A stretch of DNA of 64,000 bases, taken from Acidobacteriota bacterium (GTDB lineage: Bacteria; Acidobacteriota; UBA890; WLXD01). The stretch covers positions 310,001 through 374,000 of the forward strand of contig WLXD01000002.1 in NCBI GenBank assembly GCA_012103255.1, written 5' to 3'. Of the stretch, positions 53,537 through 62,109 are shown piece by piece. The notes beneath the pieces were generated by a model, which saw only the letters and a list, made by a program, of their open reading frames with translations, did no database searches and was not told the DNA's origin. A program made the translations under genes and the position numbers. Each line of letters opens with the position of its first letter. Positions within the stretch are counted from its first letter, which is position 1.

Positions 53537-54374
53537 TTCGGTCCTCCAGGTCGGCAGGCGAGAATCCCTCGCACACCAAAGAGTCGCGCAGGGCCGCTAG
53601 TCCGCGAGATTGAATCTCGTACACGCGTTTGTACGGTTGGATACCAAGACGTTCTGCCACGCGACGAGCCGTCCAACCTCGGCGATACCGCATCTCAAGG
53701 ACGGCCCGCGTCGTACCGGGCAGTCTCGCGACCGCCGTCCTGAGCGCGTCGACCAGGGCGCCACCGTCCAGCTCCGCTTCTGGTCTTGGCTCAGCATCGG
53801 CGAACTGAAACCGGGGACCGTCGTGACCGTCCCTAGCACCTACCGACTCCTCACGGGATTGGCGCGCTAGGACTCGCCAACGTTGATCGGGCGAGAGCTG
53901 CGCTTCGACCTCACCGACTAGTCTCTCGACTTCAGAGCGTGTTCGCCCACGCCCCTCACAGCGAAGCAACCCTAGGATCTGTTCGACCGTAAACCCATGC
54001 CAGTATCGGTACTTGAAAACCTCCGCGTGGGTCGCGGAGAGACGCTCGATGGTCCGGTACAGCCGACGACGTCCACGATGGGTCCTAATCCACTCTCGAC
54101 AGAGGTTTAGCGTCACCGTGGCCAGCCAGGTGGTGAAACGGCACTCCCGGCCGCCCGTCTCTCCACGGAATTGGCGCAACCTGCGACAGTCATCGGCAAG
54201 GAGCCGCGCGCATACGTGCGCATACATGTCCATCCGCTCGTCGACATCTGCCGTGAAGCGTCGCACGCATCCCAGAATGAACCCGGAATACTCAACGAGG
54301 AATTGCTCCCGATTGTCGGCCAGCGCGAGGACATCGACTTGGCTCAAACCGACGGGTGAGGCCTCGTCCACCAA
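53520..54374 (-). CDS. ECF-type sigma factor with long inter-domain region
   Basis: A 284-residue sigma-70 family protein. Region 2 lies at about 20-105 (FLVEYSGFILGCVRRFTADVDERMDMYAHV and FTTWLATVTLNLCREWIRTHRGRRRL) and region 4 at about 215-275 (LPGTTRAVLEMRYRRGWTARRVAERLGI). The linker of about 100 residues between them is far longer than in ordinary ECF factors (usually 20-60). TTG 54374 is chosen because GAGGAGG lies six bases upstream; GTG 54371 is next. It is followed by an overlapping small membrane protein gene and a CHAT protease gene, probably its control partners. Confidence 0.83.
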   Translation of the reverse strand: MVDEASPVGLSQVDVLALADNREQFLVEYSGFILGCVRRFTADVDERMDMYAHVCARLLADDCRRLRQFRGETGGRECRFTTWLATVTLNLCREWIRTHRGRRRLYRTIERLSATHAEVFKYRYWHGFTVEQILGLLRCEGRGRTRSEVERLVGEVEAQLSPDQRWRVLARQSREESVGARDGHDGPRFQFADAEPRPEAELDGGALVDALRTAVARLPGTTRAVLEMRYRRGWTARRVAERLGIQPYKRVYEIQSRGLAALRDSLVCEGFSPADLEDRIAGKS

Positions 54375-54893
54375 GTTGTCCCTCCTCTTCCGTGTCGATT
54401 GCCTATGTCTACCTGCTACTAGAGACGGCCGCGCGAACCGCCTTTTCAATGGACTAAACCTCGATCCGAGGACGTTTTCGTAAATTCGAAGCCACGCCCC
54501 GGGCCGATGCGGCCTCAACGCCCCATTCTGTGCCCGTTTCCCCCGTACGGGGCCAGCTCCCCGTGCACAGGTGCGGCGCCGCGCCAGCAATCCCAGCGTG
54601 CATACAGATCTAGACGGACTTGTCCGCGGGTTGGGAGGGGACGCCAGGCTCGGCTAGCCCCCTAGCCGCCGATCCACGTCGTCTCCGAGCACGACCAACA
54701 GCTTTACCAGCGCGTCGATCGACTTGCCCGACTGCTTCTTCGGACTCAGCTTGGATCAACGCGTATTGGCTGCAGATCAGCCGCACGTTCCGAGGCCGGA
54801 CATGCTGCTTGCGAGGTCGGCGGATCTGGATCTGCGCTCCCGGAGTCGAGGTTGTCCAACAACTGGCCCGCCGTCTGAAATTCCCGCTTCGTG
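54375..54893. other. Gene-free region between the sigma and VWA genes
   Basis: No gene is supported. A CCTCG-ATC-CGAGG palindrome at 54459-54471, about 85 bases upstream of the sigma start, is a possible operator. The rest, including the stretch next to the VWA gene, shows no recognisable element. A minus-strand reading at about 54746-54934 has a faint likeness to the VWA proteins, too weak to annotate. Confidence 0.35.
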
Positions 54894-56780
54894 TCAGGGG
54901 GTCCGAATCGCCGCCTCGAGCTCTTCGACGGCAACTCGAAGCACCGTTGCGCGTTGGCGTTCGTCCATCACATCGCGCAACTCGAAACGGGCCTCCGCGA
55001 GCTTGCGGTTGTCGGCGTCGCGGAGGACGAGCTTGCCGCGGGCCTCTATCGCAGCCCCTCGGCGGCGGACGCGGTCGAGATCGAGTTCCACGCTCAGCTC
55101 ATAGGCGTCCGGGGAAGTCGCGACTGCGAACGTTGAAGACCTCCAGATCGCGTCATAGGTCGCGGTTAGCAGCGCCGGGAATGCCGTCGTCTGTGCCAGC
55201 AGGTCGTCAGCGCCGCGAGCGCTCAGCCACACGCGCGGCAGTGCCGTCTGCGGCAACGGCTCCAGGGTGCGCGGCGAGACCTCCTGCAATCGGTTCACCA
55301 GTTCTTCCACGTCTGCGCCTGCTTCGCGCGCGGCCAGCGCATGCTCCCACGCCGCTTCGGGGTCCCTGAGGTCCAGCAACAGGTTCGCCAGCCTCTGCCG
55401 GAGCCCCGGCAACCACGGATCGAGGTCGGCGGCACGAGCAAGATCGCCGGCCGCATCTTCGAGCCGCCCGAGGCGCTGCAGGGCAAGCCCTCGCCCGTAG
55501 TGCGCAGGACCCAGATCACGGGCGCTCGCGGTTGCGCGCTCGAACGTAGAGAGCGCCGCCTCATTCTCTTGAGCCGCTAGCTGGCGGAAGCCTCTGCGCG
55601 CTGTTTCGACGGCCATACTGGTTGTGCGCGCCGAGCCCCCGTATCCGCGAGAGGGCGCGAGAACCTCGTGGTCGGGCCTTGCCACGGTGACCTCGACCTC
55701 GCGCTCAATCAGCGGGTCCGCGCCTGTCGTGCCCGCCGGAACATAGCCGATCACGTAGTGGGCGCGTAGCGCGCCTGTTAGACGCGCCAACGCTTTCCGC
55801 ACTTGCGGATGATCTGGTGCACCGGGCCGGCCTCGGAACACGGCCCCACCGGTGAACTCGGTCAGGCGGTCGAACGCTCGAAGGGTCGCGTACAGCCGAG
55901 CGCCGGACGACGAACCCGGCTCGGCAGCCAGAATGAAGTAGGGAACCGCTACGCCCCAGGCCGACAGCATCGCATCTTCGAGCGAACTGTAGCTCCTGTG
56001 GTCGTCGCCATCCGTCACCAACACGATGCGTTCTGGGATCCCGGTCGCCAACCGTTCCTCCAGAGCGTCGAGCTCGCATCTCCCCATCGTCGGCACCGGT
56101 TGGTTGGCTTTGCCCCTACGCTGGTGCCCGAACCAATCCAGCGCCCGCTCGGCATCCCGCACCTGCTCGGAGGCGGTCGCGCTCGGGGGCAGGCCACGGG
56201 CCAGTCTCCGTTCCTGGAGCTGATCCGAGGCCGCGATGATCGCGTCGAAGATAGCCTCGTTTGAGAGAAGTGGCAGAGTCGCGAGGGATTCGCGCAAGAA
56301 TGGGTCCCCAGGGTGCCCCCAGATGCCTCCGAGCACCCCCTCCCCGCGGAAAGGCATGAGGAGCACGCAACTCCCGGGATGGAGGCTGTCCAACAACTCA
56401 CCCGCCATCTCGCGCATGGGCCAGAGGTTCATGCTGCCGCTCGCGTCTACCGCGACAACCAGTTCGCCTGGCTCCCAAACCGGCGGAACGAAAACCGAGA
56501 TCGGCCTCACTTCGCCGTCCTCGATAACCCGAAAGTCCTCCACGGTGAGATCGGTAGCGGGCATGTTGTCCGTGAGGACCATCACATGGATGACAACCAA
56601 CTCCGAGGTGGTGCCGAACGTTGGTCGTTCCTGCGCAACGCAGGGTAGCGAGACTGCAAGAGTCGCAAGAGCCGCACCCCCTAGTGCCGTCGCCAACCTG
56701 TTTTGGGACCATGGTCCCCACATCGCGCTGCCCGCGCTAGGTTGACTGCCTGCCGCCTCTTCCTGTCGGATGTCCTTCAT
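54894..56780 (-). CDS. Exported VWFA-domain protein with TPR-like C-terminus (copy 1)
   Basis: A 628-residue protein of the VWFA-related acidobacterial class. The signal peptide ends near SLPCVAQ. The VWA fold begins with ERPTFGTTSELVVIHVMVLTD and holds an intact metal-ion site DASGSMN (D112, S114, S116). The second half is TPR-like (FERATASARDLGPAHYGRGLALQRLGRLEDAAGDLARAADL), then a unique region. The gene is followed upstream by a close paralogue in tandem. VWA proteins bind partner proteins through the metal site. Function and ligand are unknown. ATG 56780 (or 56723, giving a neater signal peptide) is the start. Confidence 0.88.
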   Translation of the reverse strand: MKDIRQEEAAGSQPSAGSAMWGPWSQNRLATALGGAALATLAVSLPCVAQERPTFGTTSELVVIHVMVLTDNMPATDLTVEDFRVIEDGEVRPISVFVPPVWEPGELVVAVDASGSMNLWPMREMAGELLDSLHPGSCVLLMPFRGEGVLGGIWGHPGDPFLRESLATLPLLSNEAIFDAIIAASDQLQERRLARGLPPSATASEQVRDAERALDWFGHQRRGKANQPVPTMGRCELDALEERLATGIPERIVLVTDGDDHRSYSSLEDAMLSAWGVAVPYFILAAEPGSSSGARLYATLRAFDRLTEFTGGAVFRGRPGAPDHPQVRKALARLTGALRAHYVIGYVPAGTTGADPLIEREVEVTVARPDHEVLAPSRGYGGSARTTSMAVETARRGFRQLAAQENEAALSTFERATASARDLGPAHYGRGLALQRLGRLEDAAGDLARAADLDPWLPGLRQRLANLLLDLRDPEAAWEHALAAREAGADVEELVNRLQEVSPRTLEPLPQTALPRVWLSARGADDLLAQTTAFPALLTATYDAIWRSSTFAVATSPDAYELSVELDLDRVRRRGAAIEARGKLVLRDADNRKLAEARFELRDVMDERQRATVLRVAVEELEAAIRTP

Positions 56781-56912
56781 GCCCGGCTCGGTCCGTAGGG
56801 GCGGAATAGAGCGATCTACACGGTACGCAACCGGCTAGTCGCTTCGTTTACGACGAAAGATCCTCTCCGGCTTGGTGCCGCGATCGCGGACGCTGCCGTT
56901 CCCGCCCGCGGG

Positions 56913-58730
56913 TCAGGCCGTCCGGATCGCCGCTTCGATCTCTTCGACGGCACCGTGAAGCACCGATGTGCGGTGGTCCTCGTCCATCGCGTCGCGCAAC
57001 TCGAAGCGGACCTCTGCGAGTTTGCGGCTGTCATTGCCACGCAGTACCAACCTGCCGCGGACCGAAATGCCCTCTCCTCTACGGCGGACGCCGTCGACCT
57101 CGAGAACGAGGGTCCAATCCGAATCTTCCGGAGCCGTGGCCGGGGTGAGAGCCGGCGAGTGCCAGACCGCGTCGGTCACGGTGGTCACAAGGGCAGGCAA
57201 CACCGCTGCCTGCGCCTCCAGGTTACGACCGCCACGCAAATCCAGGCTTAGCCAAACACGTGGTGGTCCGACCCGCTCGAGTGGCTCTAGCGTCCGCGGG
57301 GCCACGGCCTGCAATCGCTCGACCAGGTCGGAGACATCCATTCCCGCACCACGAGCGCCGAGCACGTGGTCCCAGGCAGCTTCAGGGTCGCCCAGCGCGA
57401 GCGCCAACTCGGCCAATCGCACGTGAAGTCCCGGCAACCAGGGATCCAGGGCTACGGCGCGAGACAGCGGAGCCAACGCCTCCTCGTCGCGGCCCAGGCG
57501 CTGCAGCGCGATTCCCTGCCCATGGTAGGCGGGCCCTAGTTCTGGATCGGTTGCGATGGCGCGTCCAAACGTAGCGATCGCAGCGGCGTCGCGCCCTGCC
57601 GTGAGTTCGCGGTAGCCCCGGCGCGCGATTTCCACGGCCGCGCCCGTGGTGCGGGCAGCCCCGCCGTAACCGCGAGACGGCGCCAATACCTCATGGTCGG
57701 GCCTCACAACGGTGACTTCGATCTTGCGTTCAATCAACGGATCATCGCCTGCCTTGCGGGCCGGAACGTAGCCGATTACATAGTGCGCCCGCATGGCGCC
57801 GATCAGGCGCAGCAAAGCTTCCTGTACGCGTGGATGGTCTGGTGCGCTCGGCCGCCCCCGAAACACGGCCCCGCCTGTGAACTCCGTGAGCCGGTCGAAC
57901 GCTCGAAGGGTCGCGTACAGCCGAGCGCCGGACGACGAACCCGGCTCGGCCGCCAGAATGAAGAACGGCACCGCGGCGCCCCAGGCCGTCAGCATGGCAT
58001 CTTCGAGCGAGTTGTAGCTCGTGCTGTCGTCGCCGTCGGTGACCAGCACGATGCGTTCCCGGATGCCGGTCGCGGACCGCTCTTCGAGATGGTCGAGCTC
58101 GCAGCTCCCCATCGTGGGCACCGGTTGGCTGGCTTCGCCCACCCGCTGCGGCCCGAAACGATCGAGGGCCCGCTCGGCATCCGGCACCTCCTCGGACGCG
58201 GCTGTGTTCGGGGGCAGCCCGCGGGCCAGTCTCCGCTGCTGGAGTTGTTCCGAGGCCGCAATGATCCCATCGAAGATCGCGTCGTCTCCGTCCCTGAGCT
58301 GCAACGCCGCGAGGCCCTCGCGCAACAAAGGGTCCCCAGGGTGCCCCCAGATGCCTCCAAGCACCTGTTCACGGAAAGGCATGAGGAGCACGCAACTCCC
58401 GGGATGGAGGCTGTCTAACAACTGGCCAACCATCTCGCGCATGGGCCAGCGGTTCATGCTGCCGCTCGCGTCGAGCGCGACAACCAACTCGCCTGGCTCC
58501 CAGACCGGCGGGACAAAGACCGAGATCGGCCGTTCCTCGTCGTCCTCGAGGACACGAAAGTCCTCCACGGTGAGATCGGTAGCGGGCATGTTGTCCGTGA
58601 GGACCATCACATGGATGACAACCAGCTCTGACGTGGTGCCGAACGTTGGTCGTTCCTGCGCCTCGGAGGAAAGTGCCGCGAGCAGGACTCCCAGCGCGGC
58701 CGCCGCGATCACCTTCGTACGTCCAGTCAC
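56913..58730 (-). CDS. Exported VWFA-domain protein with TPR-like C-terminus (copy 2)
   Basis: A 605-residue paralogue of the neighbouring gene. Signal peptide VIAAAALGVLLAALSSEAQ, then the same VWA domain with DASGSMN at about 90-96 and the same TPR-like tail (GQGIALQRLGRDEEALAPLSRAVALD). It differs from copy 1 mainly in the last 150 residues, which may give different binding properties. The start ATG 58730 fits the signal peptide. It lies 132 bases upstream of copy 1 on the same strand, so a common transcript is likely. Confidence 0.88.
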   Translation of the reverse strand: MTGRTKVIAAAALGVLLAALSSEAQERPTFGTTSELVVIHVMVLTDNMPATDLTVEDFRVLEDDEERPISVFVPPVWEPGELVVALDASGSMNRWPMREMVGQLLDSLHPGSCVLLMPFREQVLGGIWGHPGDPLLREGLAALQLRDGDDAIFDGIIAASEQLQQRRLARGLPPNTAASEEVPDAERALDRFGPQRVGEASQPVPTMGSCELDHLEERSATGIRERIVLVTDGDDSTSYNSLEDAMLTAWGAAVPFFILAAEPGSSSGARLYATLRAFDRLTEFTGGAVFRGRPSAPDHPRVQEALLRLIGAMRAHYVIGYVPARKAGDDPLIERKIEVTVVRPDHEVLAPSRGYGGAARTTGAAVEIARRGYRELTAGRDAAAIATFGRAIATDPELGPAYHGQGIALQRLGRDEEALAPLSRAVALDPWLPGLHVRLAELALALGDPEAAWDHVLGARGAGMDVSDLVERLQAVAPRTLEPLERVGPPRVWLSLDLRGGRNLEAQAAVLPALVTTVTDAVWHSPALTPATAPEDSDWTLVLEVDGVRRRGEGISVRGRLVLRGNDSRKLAEVRFELRDAMDEDHRTSVLHGAVEEIEAAIRTA

Positions 58731-58950
58731 GAGTTCGGGACCTCACACCGCTGATCCTTGCCCCGCGGCAACCACCGCACTTGCACCTGCCCTCCTAGCG
58801 CGCCAGAGCCCGCGCCGCTGTAGCGATCGACTCGACATCCTAGGCTCTCAGCTGTCCGAATCGGACGTATGCGACTAACCGGTCTTCGCCCACCAGACGC
58901 TCGACCTACCAAACCCCCGGGTTGCACCGTTTCCGACGAACGCACGGGTG
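58731..58950. other. Upstream region of VWA copy 2
   Basis: No gene is supported. It likely contains the VWA promoter on the minus strand, but no convincing hexamers were found. It borders the decayed fragment at 58951. Confidence 0.35.
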
Positions 58951-59023
58951 GGACCCACCGTGCCCCCTGGCACCGTTCTGGTAGGTACCACGGGACGGCT
59001 GACTTTCAGCAACCAGCCCACGG
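58951..59023 (+). pseudogene. Fragment copy of the membrane protein gene at 60704-61555
   Basis: These 73 bases match 60881-60953 at 67 positions (6 differences, no gap). The copied part encodes the stretch PTVPPGTVLVGTTG in the same frame, then runs to a TAG at 59038. Only an internal piece of the gene is kept, so this is a remnant of a duplication that was mostly lost. It ends 14 bases from the stop of the propeller gene. Confidence 0.85.
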
Positions 59024-59036
59024 GCGGGCCAGCGAC

Positions 59037-60287
59037 CTAGTACGGCAGTTTCAGGCGGTACTTCACCACCTGGTACTCCCCCAGGTTCGGTTCGCGTGTC
59101 ACCGAGTAGACGTATTCGCCCTGCGAAGCGATCCAGCCGCCCACTTCGCCCACCGCCCCCTCGACCGTGCCGGAGTACAACAACTCGCCGGCCGGCGAGT
59201 ACACGTCAACGGGCACCGCGGCCGCGTCCGGGCCGACGGTCGGGAACACATAGATCCTCCCGGCGGAGTCGAACACCACCGGCAGTACGTTGCGGCTCAG
59301 GGCCTCATGATGCGTCGGCCACGGCAGATCTGCCTCGAGAAACGCCTCCGTATCGGCATCACGCAGGAAGGCGGCTTCCTCATCGCGCTCCGCTGGCGTC
59401 ACGGCCGGCGCCTGCCAGTCCTGGGCAACCAGGGTGAGTTCGTGCTGGCCCTGCGCGTCGATACAAATCACCTCATACGACTCATCAACCGATCCGCAGA
59501 CTCTCCCGCTCTCGCTCACCTCCCAGCGCGGGATAGCAAACCCGAGGAAGCTTCGTCTCAGAGCGCGGCCGCGGATCACGTTGCCGTCGGGTCGCGCCGG
59601 CTTGAACAATGTCAGAGGCACGTGTCGCTCGTCGCGACGGATCTCGGCGATCTGCTCGCCGGAGGGTGCGAAGACAACCAGTCGCTGGCCGTGAGCGGGC
59701 GTGGTGGCACGCGGGTCGTCGGGCGTGCGAGGCACGTACGACATATGCGCGAGCAAGTTGCCGTCGAGCGTTTCGGAGAGACGCAACACGCGATCGGTGG
59801 CTGTCCATTCTGTCTCCAGCGTGGTCGAGGACACGAACTTGCCGTTTGGGCGCCAGCGGTGCAAGCGAAGCGGTCGACTGTCGACCACGACGATGTCGTG
59901 GCCCAACATGCTGATGGCCGTGGGCGACTTGAGATCGCCGGGCCCCTCGCCACCCTCGCCGAACCGGCGCAGAAGTTGGCCGTCAGGGCTGAAGGAATGC
60001 ACCGTCTTGCGCCCGATGTCGAGAACGAACAACGCACCGTCTGGAGTCACGGCGAGCCCACCCTGCGTCGACACCCAGTGCAGCACCTGATCGGGATCCT
60101 CGGTCGACCCGCCGATCGACACCACGAGTTCCAACTGGATCGGTTCTGCCTGAAGTCGCGCCGGGGCGCTCGCCGCGAAGGGCTCTACCTCCTTTGCGAC
60201 GGGCAACTGCTCGCTAGAGGCAGCGCCCGCGAAGAAGGGTACGGCAGCAACTAGCAGTCCCGCAGCGCCGATCTGCCTTGCTGTCAC
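59037..60287 (-). CDS. Exported 6-bladed beta-propeller protein
   Basis: A 416-residue protein with an N-terminal signal sequence (QIGAAGLLVAAVPFFAGAASS). Propeller blades include GGLAVTPDGALFVLDIGRKTVHSFSPDGQLL, FGEGGEGPGDLKSPTAISML and VFDSAGRIYVFPTVG; the end is GEYVYSVTREPNLGEYQVV followed by KYRLKLPY. GTG 60287 is chosen because GGGGGG precedes it and the signal peptide begins there. It is related to the lipoprotein at 47496 but has no lipobox. Partner and role are unknown. Confidence 0.8.
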   Translation of the reverse strand: MTARQIGAAGLLVAAVPFFAGAASSEQLPVAKEVEPFAASAPARLQAEPIQLELVVSIGGSTEDPDQVLHWVSTQGGLAVTPDGALFVLDIGRKTVHSFSPDGQLLRRFGEGGEGPGDLKSPTAISMLGHDIVVVDSRPLRLHRWRPNGKFVSSTTLETEWTATDRVLRLSETLDGNLLAHMSYVPRTPDDPRATTPAHGQRLVVFAPSGEQIAEIRRDERHVPLTLFKPARPDGNVIRGRALRRSFLGFAIPRWEVSESGRVCGSVDESYEVICIDAQGQHELTLVAQDWQAPAVTPAERDEEAAFLRDADTEAFLEADLPWPTHHEALSRNVLPVVFDSAGRIYVFPTVGPDAAAVPVDVYSPAGELLYSGTVEGAVGEVGGWIASQGEYVYSVTREPNLGEYQVVKYRLKLPY

Positions 60288-60703
60288 GATCCCCCCCGGT
60301 AGCAGTTGCTCGGCTGGGCACGACACCACCCTCGCTGATGTCGATTCGCACTGCGACGAGGTTCGTCGCTGGGTCGTTGGGATCACTCTTGTCCTCTGGC
60401 TGGCCGTCCATTCGGACGGGTAGGCGGGCGCGCTACGGGGGTGTGCAGAAACGAACCGTTCTCACGTCCATTTTGCGAATCCAGACAATTTACCAACTGG
60501 CGCGACATGAGCCCCCAATGGTGTCCCCGCGTGCCGGCCAGACGGCTGGTTCTGGACTCGATTGGCCAGTAGCGGCTGTCGGTGCCGGGCGCAGCAGAGT
60601 CCCGTCCATTCACTTCCGCATAGAAAAGTCACACCGGTGTCACGCCGCCCGCCGAAACGCCAGTATTGGAGGCGTCTTGACACAACTCGTGGGGCTTTAA
60701 CGC
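60288..60703. other. Divergent intergenic region
   Basis: No gene is supported in these 416 bases between the divergent propeller and membrane protein genes. An AT-richer stretch at 60460-60500 may hold promoter elements, but none can be named with confidence. Confidence 0.35.
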
Positions 60704-61555
60704 GTGAAGGGTACGCTTCGCGACGTCGGTATCTCGTTGCTTGGTGCAGCGGCTGCCGGCTCGCTGATTCTCGGCCTGACACGACTCTTCCACCCCCTGG
60801 GAACCCAGGATCTGGTGGCGATATGGGTCGTGGGCATCGCCGTGGTGTGCGTTTACCCGCTACTGGTCCGCTCTGAGACCGGCCCTACCGTGCCCCCTGG
60901 CACCGTTCTGGTAGGCACCACGGGACTGCTGATATTCAGCAACCAGCCCACGGATTTCCTTGTGGTACCGGCCTGTCTGGCCCTGGCTCTGTTGTCGCTT
61001 CGCACCCTGCCTGTGCTGGCCCCCATGCAAGCCCCACTTGTCGTGGCCGCCGCAGGTGCGTTGATCGACCTCACCGGAGGCATCTTCTGGATCACCAACC
61101 AACCACTGCTCAAGGAGCTTTCGTGGTGGTGCACGGCAGCAGGAGGTGGGCTCGTATTTGCGGGCCTCGGCCTTGCAGCCGGAAGGGCCACCGCCACGCG
61201 TCGTAGACCATTGGTGAACCTGGCTCTAGCCTTTGCCGCCCTGGGGGTGGCGGGCGGCTGGATGGCTGAAGCCATCTGGGAGCTCATTGCGCGCGTGTTC
61301 CTACCCTACAGGGACGCGTATGTGGCCACGGCGTTTCCCCAAGCGCCGTGGATTGGCACGTTCACGGGTGCGAGCTACATCATCGCCGCGGTCGGCATGA
61401 TGCTGCTGATGTACTCGGCCAAGTGGCCGTTCAAGCACAAGCTCGAAGCGGTGGACGGTGGAATGACCGACAACGCGATGCGCGATCTCCGCGCCGAATG
61501 GAGCGCGTCGGACGCCGAATCGAGTCGCCCGGCTGCCCGGAAGCGCGGCGCCTAG
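60704..61555 (+). CDS. Polytopic membrane protein of unknown function
   Basis: A 283-residue protein with about eight hydrophobic helices (for example ISLLGAAAAGSLILGL, LVAIWVVGIAVVCVYPLLV, LVFAGLGLAAGRATATRRR, IIAAVGMMLLMYSAKWPF) and a basic/acidic cytosolic tail rich in Ala. It is not recognised as any family. GTG 60704 is the start that precedes the first helix. A 73-base fragment of its middle is repeated at 58951, and a decayed propeller fragment lies 16 bases downstream. Confidence 0.72.
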   Translation: MKGTLRDVGISLLGAAAAGSLILGLTRLFHPLGTQDLVAIWVVGIAVVCVYPLLVRSETGPTVPPGTVLVGTTGLLIFSNQPTDFLVVPACLALALLSLRTLPVLAPMQAPLVVAAAGALIDLTGGIFWITNQPLLKELSWWCTAAGGGLVFAGLGLAAGRATATRRRPLVNLALAFAALGVAGGWMAEAIWELIARVFLPYRDAYVATAFPQAPWIGTFTGASYIIAAVGMMLLMYSAKWPFKHKLEAVDGGMTDNAMRDLRAEWSASDAESSRPAARKRGA

Positions 61556-61570
61556 CCGCCCTGGCTCACC

Positions 61571-61660
61571 GCCCGGCAGTCGATACCGGGTAGCGACGTA
61601 CTCGCTGGTCGTCGTATCAAGCTCCACCGGTAGGACATAGTCGCCATGCGCCGCGTGCCC
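61571..61660 (-). pseudogene. Decayed C-terminal fragment of a beta-propeller gene
   Basis: Read on the minus strand, this stretch gives HGDYVLPVELDTTTSEYV then ATRYRL. It resembles the ends of the two intact propeller proteins (RGDHVFVPTLDTATEEWR at 47.5 kb; GEYVYSVTREPNLGEYQVV then KYRL at 59.0 kb). No blade sequence, stop or start accompanies it. It is taken as a remnant, lying tail to tail with the membrane protein gene. Confidence 0.65.
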
Positions 61661-61704
61661 GCGGTCGAGAGACACTGGCGACAGTTGCACCCCAACATCG
61701 GATA

Positions 61705-61741
61705 TGTATACAGTCGGTCTATCCCTACTCCTAATAGGGAT
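61705..61741. promoter_or_regulatory. Palindromes upstream of the third PadR gene
   Basis: TGTATACA at 61705-61712 and the inverted repeat ATCCCTA / TAGGGAT (61721-61727 and 61735-61741, 7-base spacer) lie 40-76 bases before the PadR start. Either may be the regulator's operator. They differ from the palindromes of the other two PadR genes. Confidence 0.5.
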
Positions 61742-61780
61742 GATGGAATACACGAGTTCAAACGTAGGCGGGTAGCGAGA

Positions 61781-62107
61781 ATGCGCAGTCTCTTCACGGG
61801 CACGCTCAACATGCTTGTCTTGAGCGCCCTGGCGGTGGAGCCCATGCATGGCTACGCGATTGGTCGCTGGATTCGCGACTCGAGCGCAGGCGAACTGGGC
61901 GTAGAGGAAGGTCAACTGTACCCAGCTCTGCAACGCCTCCGAGGCCGCGGCTGGGTCACGGCCGAGTGGGGTACCACCGACACAGGCCGGCGCGCGAAGT
62001 TCTACCGCCTGACGCCGCGGGGTGAACAGCACCTCGATACGCAGGTAGCCAAGTGGCGCCGCTACGCCTCGGCGGTGCTCGGGATCCTCGACTCCAACGG
62101 CGGCTGA
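61781..62107 (+). CDS. PadR-family transcriptional regulator
   Basis: A 108-residue winged-helix regulator. GTLNMLVLSALAVEPMHGYAIGRWIRDSSAGELGVEEGQLYPALQRLRGRGWVTAEWG is the PadR domain, followed by GRRAKFYRLTPRGEQHL. ATG 61781 gives the standard N-terminus. The ADOP permease gene starts two bases after its stop. It is the third such pair in the window. Confidence 0.92.
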   Translation: MRSLFTGTLNMLVLSALAVEPMHGYAIGRWIRDSSAGELGVEEGQLYPALQRLRGRGWVTAEWGTTDTGRRAKFYRLTPRGEQHLDTQVAKWRRYASAVLGILDSNGG

Positions 62108-62109
62108 GG

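Larger units (their letters stand above)
54894..58730 (-). repeat. Tandem gene duplication, about 2.0-kb unit
   Basis: The two VWA genes are head-to-tail repeats offset by 2025 bp with no net gap over the VWA half: 55867 aligns with 57892 and 56536 with 58561. Long blocks are identical even at silent positions (55867-55920 with 57892-57945), whereas the C-terminal quarter differs. A recent duplication or later gene conversion of the 5' half is indicated. Confidence 0.9.

Noticed and set aside
50610-54374. CRISPR association of the CHAT operon
   Set aside because: No CRISPR repeats or cas-like genes occur anywhere in the window; the Craspase comparison is an analogy only.
54746-54934. Third, decayed VWA copy downstream of VWA copy 1
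   Set aside because: Only a ten-residue likeness (GQLLDNLDSG against GQLLDSLHPG) with no supporting context, compatible with chance.
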